Assembly (NCBI RefSeq): GCF_041270065.1 | Contig: NZ_CP065958.1 | Coordinates: 1,178,001 to 1,242,000, forward strand | Reading direction: 5' to 3' | Length of the DNA stretch: 64,000 nt | DNA from: Streptomyces fradiae | Lineage (GTDB): Bacteria; Actinomycetota; Actinomycetes; Streptomycetales; Streptomycetaceae | Shown here: one piece after another, positions 60,653-64,000 of the stretch | Position numbering within the stretch: the first letter of the stretch is position 1 | How the letters are laid out: the number at the start of each line of letters is the position of its first letter | Position numbers and translations under genes: made by a program | The notes under the pieces: model-generated | What the model was told of the DNA's origin: nothing | What the model saw: the letters and a program-made list of their open reading frames with translations, nothing else | Database searches by the model: none

Positions 60653-61014
60653 TGCCGTCGGCAGGTGTTCCTCGGGGCTTGGTCGTCCGAGGCGTTTCCG
60701 CTCTGTCGGCTTGGTGCCTGACGCGGATCGTGGACCCTGCGTAGACCGGGCCGGTATGAGCTGTTCCTGCAGCCGCGTCGGTGGCCGACAACAGCGAAGG
60801 GACTACGGCGATGCCCCTGTCAGTGGCATCGCCGTAGCCCCTTCGCTGTTCCTGTTCTCGGCACTCCGACGCCGCGAGCGGAGGCTCACTCGCCCTCCGC
60901 ATCCCCTGCAGCGGGCGAACGTCGACATCCTGGACGAGTTGCCGTGCCGCAGCGCCGGCGAGCAGCAGGGCCGACGTCTCGCCCCCCAGCATCGAGACTG
61001 GTCCGACCGCCGGG
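60653..61014. other. Convergent intergenic region
   Basis: 362 bp between convergent genes. It holds the long hairpin at 60790-60850; no gene is recognised. Short open frames here (for example minus 60594-61139) lack coding character. Confidence 0.6.
60790..60850. terminator. Long hairpin between convergent genes
   Basis: 26-bp arms (60790-60815 and 60825-60850) with one mismatch, 9-nt loop. Arm core: AACAGCGAAGGG and ACGGCGATGCC. It is about 140 nt from the XRE stop and 165 nt from the HAD stop. Length and near-perfection exceed an ordinary terminator. Confidence 0.7.
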
Positions 61015-61644
61015 CTACGACGCCGCGAGGTCCACGCCGAGCAGCTCGGAGAGCATGGCCACCGTCTGCCGGGGGTCCTGATTGTGCACTCCTGTAACGC
61101 CGAGCTGTTCTGCTGCCTGGACGTACGCTTCGGTGTCATCGACGAAGACGCACTCCTCGGCGGGCAGATCCATGAGCTTGAGCGTGATCTCGAAGAGCTC
61201 GGGGTCAGGCTTGCGCAGCAGGTGCTGCTCGGAGATCACCACGACGTCGTACAGTCGCTCAAGTTCGTAGCCGTCGTACAGGTCCCACGGGGCGAGTCCC
61301 ACGCTGTTGGACAGGATGCCCACCTGGATCCCGGCCCGCCTCGCCGCGGCAGCCGCATTGATCATCAGCGGCTCGGGGCGAAGGTCGCCGAAGATGCGGC
61401 CCATCAGGTTGTCAGCCGGCACACCCAGCATCTTGCCGGCGAACTCGTTCCACTCGGCCTGGGAGACCGCTCCGCGCTCGAGGTCGCTGGTGATCCGGAC
61501 ACCCTCCTCGTCCTTGTACAGGGCCGTAAGGCAGGCGCCCTGCGGCAGGCCCTCGCGCTGCTCGAACGCGAGCACTGCAGGCAGCAGCGGAGTGGTGAGA
61601 ACGCCTCCGAAATCGAGGATGAGGCCCGTGCGGCGGTTGGACAT
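61015..61644 (-). CDS. HAD-superfamily subfamily IA hydrolase
   Basis: 209 residues. Motif I LILDFGGVLTTP (second Asp of DxD replaced by Gly), motif II VGILSNS, motif III Lys in LLRKPDPELFEI, motif IV CVFVDDTEAYVQAA. The DxGGV start fits the FGGVL subgroup of IA phosphatases related to epoxide-hydrolase N-domains. A small-molecule phosphatase; substrate unknown. ATG 61644. Confidence 0.88.
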   Translation of the reverse strand: MSNRRTGLILDFGGVLTTPLLPAVLAFEQREGLPQGACLTALYKDEEGVRITSDLERGAVSQAEWNEFAGKMLGVPADNLMGRIFGDLRPEPLMINAAAAARRAGIQVGILSNSVGLAPWDLYDGYELERLYDVVVISEQHLLRKPDPELFEITLKLMDLPAEECVFVDDTEAYVQAAEQLGVTGVHNQDPRQTVAMLSELLGVDLAAS

Positions 61645-61909
61645 GCGAGAACTCCAGATTGCTGAGATTTCGGACGCCCATCCAGACCGGACAGCGTCAC
61701 TGCCCGGCTACATGTGGCGACGGGAGTAGAGGTGCGTCGCAGGCCGGGGTGCACTTACGAGGCGGAGCAAGAGCTATCAGTCCGCATGTCCCACGATATC
61801 AGCCCAGTTCATACGGTGGACGGTGCCAAATCTCACTCACCGGACCGCCATTCAAGATCGCTATGCAGCCTGGCTTCGCCCATCGGGAAATGTGGTCTGA
61901 AACGAGAAA

Positions 61910-63199
61910 TCAGACCCTGAAGCCAATAGCAGGCCGGCGGCTCGGTTCGGATTCCACTTCTACGGAGTGCCGGAGAAGCTCCCGGGCTTGATCCGTGGTG
62001 ATGTGCGAGTAGGCCGTGCTGACCCGCACAAGCCACGCCGCTTCACTGTCGGTGTCAACGAACGGTTTCTCTCTCAGAGGGGCAGTTGTGTACGGGTTGG
62101 CTTGCGAGGTGTCAGCGACCTGAAGTGCGGCCTTGATCCAGTACGCTTCCGCGGCCGGCTCAGGGTCGGGGTGCGATGCGGTGATGTCCTCCGCGGCGAA
62201 CATCAGATCTCGTGGAGCGTAATAGCGCAGCTTCTCGCAAGCGTCAGCAATGTCCTGAGTCCATCGGTCCAAGCGAACATCGATGGGGACACGTATGTGC
62301 CTGAGTTCCGCGAAGCGCCGCCCTGGTGGATAAAGACTCGTCCCGGGAAACGCATCCACCAGGTCGAACCAGAGCGGGTAAGTCCTGTACAGGGTGCGCC
62401 AAGTTCTCCACCGGGCCGCCGCCGCGCGGGTGGTGGGAATACTCGCACCGACGGCAACGATCAGGAAGAGCAGGTTCATCCATATCGCTGTGGCATCGAC
62501 AAAGAGCCGGACTATGGAGGGACTCAGAGGGAAAGCTACCGCAGCCCAAAGGATGGTGATACGCGCCAACGTGTGGGTCAGCCCCATCCACATCGAAATC
62601 CCCATCAAACCCAGTCCGACACGCATGCTCGTGTCCTCGACCCGTCGCGCCGCCCTCGTCCACTGGTAGCCGCAGACTGCGGTCGTGACGAGCGGAAAGA
62701 AGTAGAACACCGTCATGTAGACCGCGACCCCCCATTGCCCAGCGTGGTCGACGAGGAAGTTCTGGCTCGGCTCGTCGCGGTCCACCACGGTGAAGAACAG
62801 GACCGTGAGCAGAACGACGCCTATCACCCCCGTCCCGTAGGACGCGCGGGCGATCCAGCAGGAGACCGCCACGTGCCGGGGCACGACCGTCTCCGAGCTC
62901 TTCCCGTAGCTGGTGGCGACATAGGTCAGGGCCGCAATGATCGCCGCGGTACTGGCGAAGTGCCTGAGTAGGGCGCTCAGGTCCACTACCGGAATGCGAT
63001 CCACCGCATCCATCACTGCTGGTGTGTAGATCCAGAGGGCCACGGCGAATCCCGCATAACCGCCCCAGAGCGCCCGGCGGTGAGCGTCGGCGTACCGAAC
63101 CGCTGGGAATCGCCATACGGCGATAAGGGTCATCACGACCGCAGTAAGGTATTTGATGTAGTCGAACACGGAACCAGTGGGTATCTGCGTCGGCTGCAC
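61910..63199 (-). CDS. MAB_1171c-type membrane protein with DUF6545 domain
   Basis: 429 residues from GTG 63199. Seven or so membrane segments in the first 255 residues (YIKYLTAVVMTLIAVWRF, GYAGFAVALWIYTPAV, IIAALTYVATSYG, IGVVLLTVLFFTVV, VAVYMTVFYFFPLVTTAV, LGLMGISMWMGLTHTLAR, IWMNLLFLIVAVGA) and a cytoplasmic helical domain (TWRTLYRTYPLWFDLVDAFP, DIADACEKLRYYAP), the DUF6545 pattern. In Streptomyces this family regularly accompanies ImmA/IrrE and XRE genes. Role unknown; a receptor or transporter is proposed in family names. Confidence 0.85.
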   Translation of the reverse strand: MQPTQIPTGSVFDYIKYLTAVVMTLIAVWRFPAVRYADAHRRALWGGYAGFAVALWIYTPAVMDAVDRIPVVDLSALLRHFASTAAIIAALTYVATSYGKSSETVVPRHVAVSCWIARASYGTGVIGVVLLTVLFFTVVDRDEPSQNFLVDHAGQWGVAVYMTVFYFFPLVTTAVCGYQWTRAARRVEDTSMRVGLGLMGISMWMGLTHTLARITILWAAVAFPLSPSIVRLFVDATAIWMNLLFLIVAVGASIPTTRAAAARWRTWRTLYRTYPLWFDLVDAFPGTSLYPPGRRFAELRHIRVPIDVRLDRWTQDIADACEKLRYYAPRDLMFAAEDITASHPDPEPAAEAYWIKAALQVADTSQANPYTTAPLREKPFVDTDSEAAWLVRVSTAYSHITTDQARELLRHSVEVESEPSRRPAIGFRV

Positions 63200-63297
63200 G
63201 TTTCACCGGCCCGGAAGACCGGTCGGCCGCAGCCTGATTTTCCAACGGGGTGGACTGGGCGATGTGGTGGAATCCGTAAGGCCGGGAGAGCTGCGCC

Positions 63298-63879
63298 TCA
63301 GCGGTCGCCAGCCGATCGCGGCTGGAGTCGTCGCCGCGGTGGAGCGGCGACCGGGTGGGCAAGTGAATGCTCCAGGAGGCTGACCATGTCGTCTCCCATG
63401 AATGACTGACGGCGCGCCAACCGTTTGATCAACGAAGCCGAAAGCTCGGCCTGCTTCTCCTCGGGACTGCCGAAATCCACGCGCCCTTGGACCAGAGCCG
63501 ACGGGAAACGTCGAAGCACTTCCTGACGAACGCGCTCAGGGACGTATCGCTCGATCTCCTTGACTGTCAGGGAGGTACCGTGGTTCAGCCACTCGTGCGC
63601 GAGCTCATGGAGAATGATGTGCTCAGTCTGATTCCGACTCGAACGGCGGCGATAGAGAATGATCGTGAACTCCGGCGCCTTGACCCGGAGACCGCATGCC
63701 GTGCCCAGGCCCCCGTCGGTGTCGTCCAGTGGCACCAGCCGAATCTGGCGCCCCAGCGCACTCTCCATATTCCGCACCAACGCCTCGACGCTCAGAGGGG
63801 CAGGGATAGGGAGATCGGCGAGCAGACTCTCACACTCTTTCACGAGGGCACGCCGTGAAGGGTCCCTACGCCAACGCAT
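63298..63879 (-). CDS. ImmA/IrrE-family metalloprotease
   Basis: 193 residues from ATG 63879 (GGAG upstream). Zinc site HIILHELAHEWLNHG (HExxH), preceded by TIILYRRRSSRNQTEH. ImmA/IrrE proteases cleave XRE repressors in response to signals. It is upstream of, and transcribed with, the MAB_1171c gene (98-nt gap). The double-HTH XRE protein at 59780 is the best candidate substrate in the window. Confidence 0.88.
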   Translation of the reverse strand: MRWRRDPSRRALVKECESLLADLPIPAPLSVEALVRNMESALGRQIRLVPLDDTDGGLGTACGLRVKAPEFTIILYRRRSSRNQTEHIILHELAHEWLNHGTSLTVKEIERYVPERVRQEVLRRFPSALVQGRVDFGSPEEKQAELSASLIKRLARRQSFMGDDMVSLLEHSLAHPVAAPPRRRLQPRSAGDR

Positions 63880-64000
63880 CGTCGCTCCATCGAAATTCCA
63901 CTGAGGTGTTCACTGCCAGCCCGCGAGGCGCCAGTAGCCAGGAGCTTGCGCCTGAGGTTCGCGGTGGTCGACCAGCACGCCCTGTCTGCACCTAATCGTA

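Noticed and set aside
1..64000. CRISPR arrays, rRNA or tRNA genes, insertion sequences
   Set aside because: No regularly spaced repeats, no recognisable rRNA or cloverleaf sequence and no transposase were seen on reading; a tRNA could be missed without a covariance search.

Overview
The window is high-GC DNA with frequent GTG/TTG starts, four-base stop/start overlaps and actinobacterial families (WhiB, DUF317/SPDY, DUF2637 SpdB, MAB_1171c, XRE-NB-ARC regulators). It is almost certainly from a Streptomyces or close relative. Most of it (about 3.9-59.6 kb) looks like one integrative/conjugative element or conjugative plasmid segment carrying a restriction-modification cargo. All calls come from reading the sequence; no database search was run.

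Layout. (1) 1-3.3 kb, minus strand: a two-subunit B12-dependent methylaspartate (glutamate) mutase, cut by the left edge, and an XRE/NB-ARC regulator; probably host DNA, perhaps the edge of a biosynthetic cluster. (2) 3.9-4.1 kb: an AlpA/excisionase-type DNA-binding protein behind a promoter motif that recurs in the element; no integrase is visible. (3) 4.6-21.4 kb: a defence island. A five-gene minus-strand operon encodes an HTH-fused N6-methylase-like protein, HsdM, HsdS, HsdR and a Ser/Thr kinase with a TPR-like tail. It is flanked by a second HsdM-like protein, a divergent DUF6119/TIGR04141-type protein, a NucS/DUF5655-like nuclease and a solitary DNA methyltransferase. Both HsdM-like accessory proteins have Glu where the catalytic Asn/Asp of motif IV belongs; the HsdM in the operon is intact (NPPF).

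(4) 21.9-48.5 kb, plus strand: the conjugation operon. In order it carries a leader peptide, an NlpC/P60 hydrolase, a DUF6112 pilin-like protein, a VirB8-like protein, VirB6/TrbL, an SCO6880-type protein, a VirB4 ATPase and a VirD4-like coupling protein (frameshifted), with many small element-specific genes. Interspersed are cargo or decayed genes: a HAD nucleotidase, a DUF6602-like fragment, a frameshifted gene and a C5 methyltransferase with three frame breaks. (5) 48.6-52.0 kb: a zinc-ribbon membrane protein, a McrB-N-like protein and a bacterial PH-domain protein. (6) 52.1-59.2 kb, minus strand: the mobilisation/replication operon (orphan zinc ribbon, relaxase, MobC, SpdB, WhiB, DnaC-like loader, initiator with iteron-like repeats inside its gene). 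(7) 59.4-63.9 kb: a small Zn protein, a double-HTH XRE regulator, a HAD phosphatase, a MAB_1171c/DUF6545 membrane protein and an ImmA/IrrE protease.

Two regulatory patterns tie the element together. First, a 30-bp promoter-like motif (TTTGG[T/C], an 18-nt spacer with CGGCCG, TAnnnn) occurs six times, including before the excisionase-like gene and before the transfer operon. Second, the heads of the transfer operon (21.77-21.89 kb, plus) and the mobilisation/replication operon (59.23-59.36 kb, minus) carry homologous leaders of about 125 nt.
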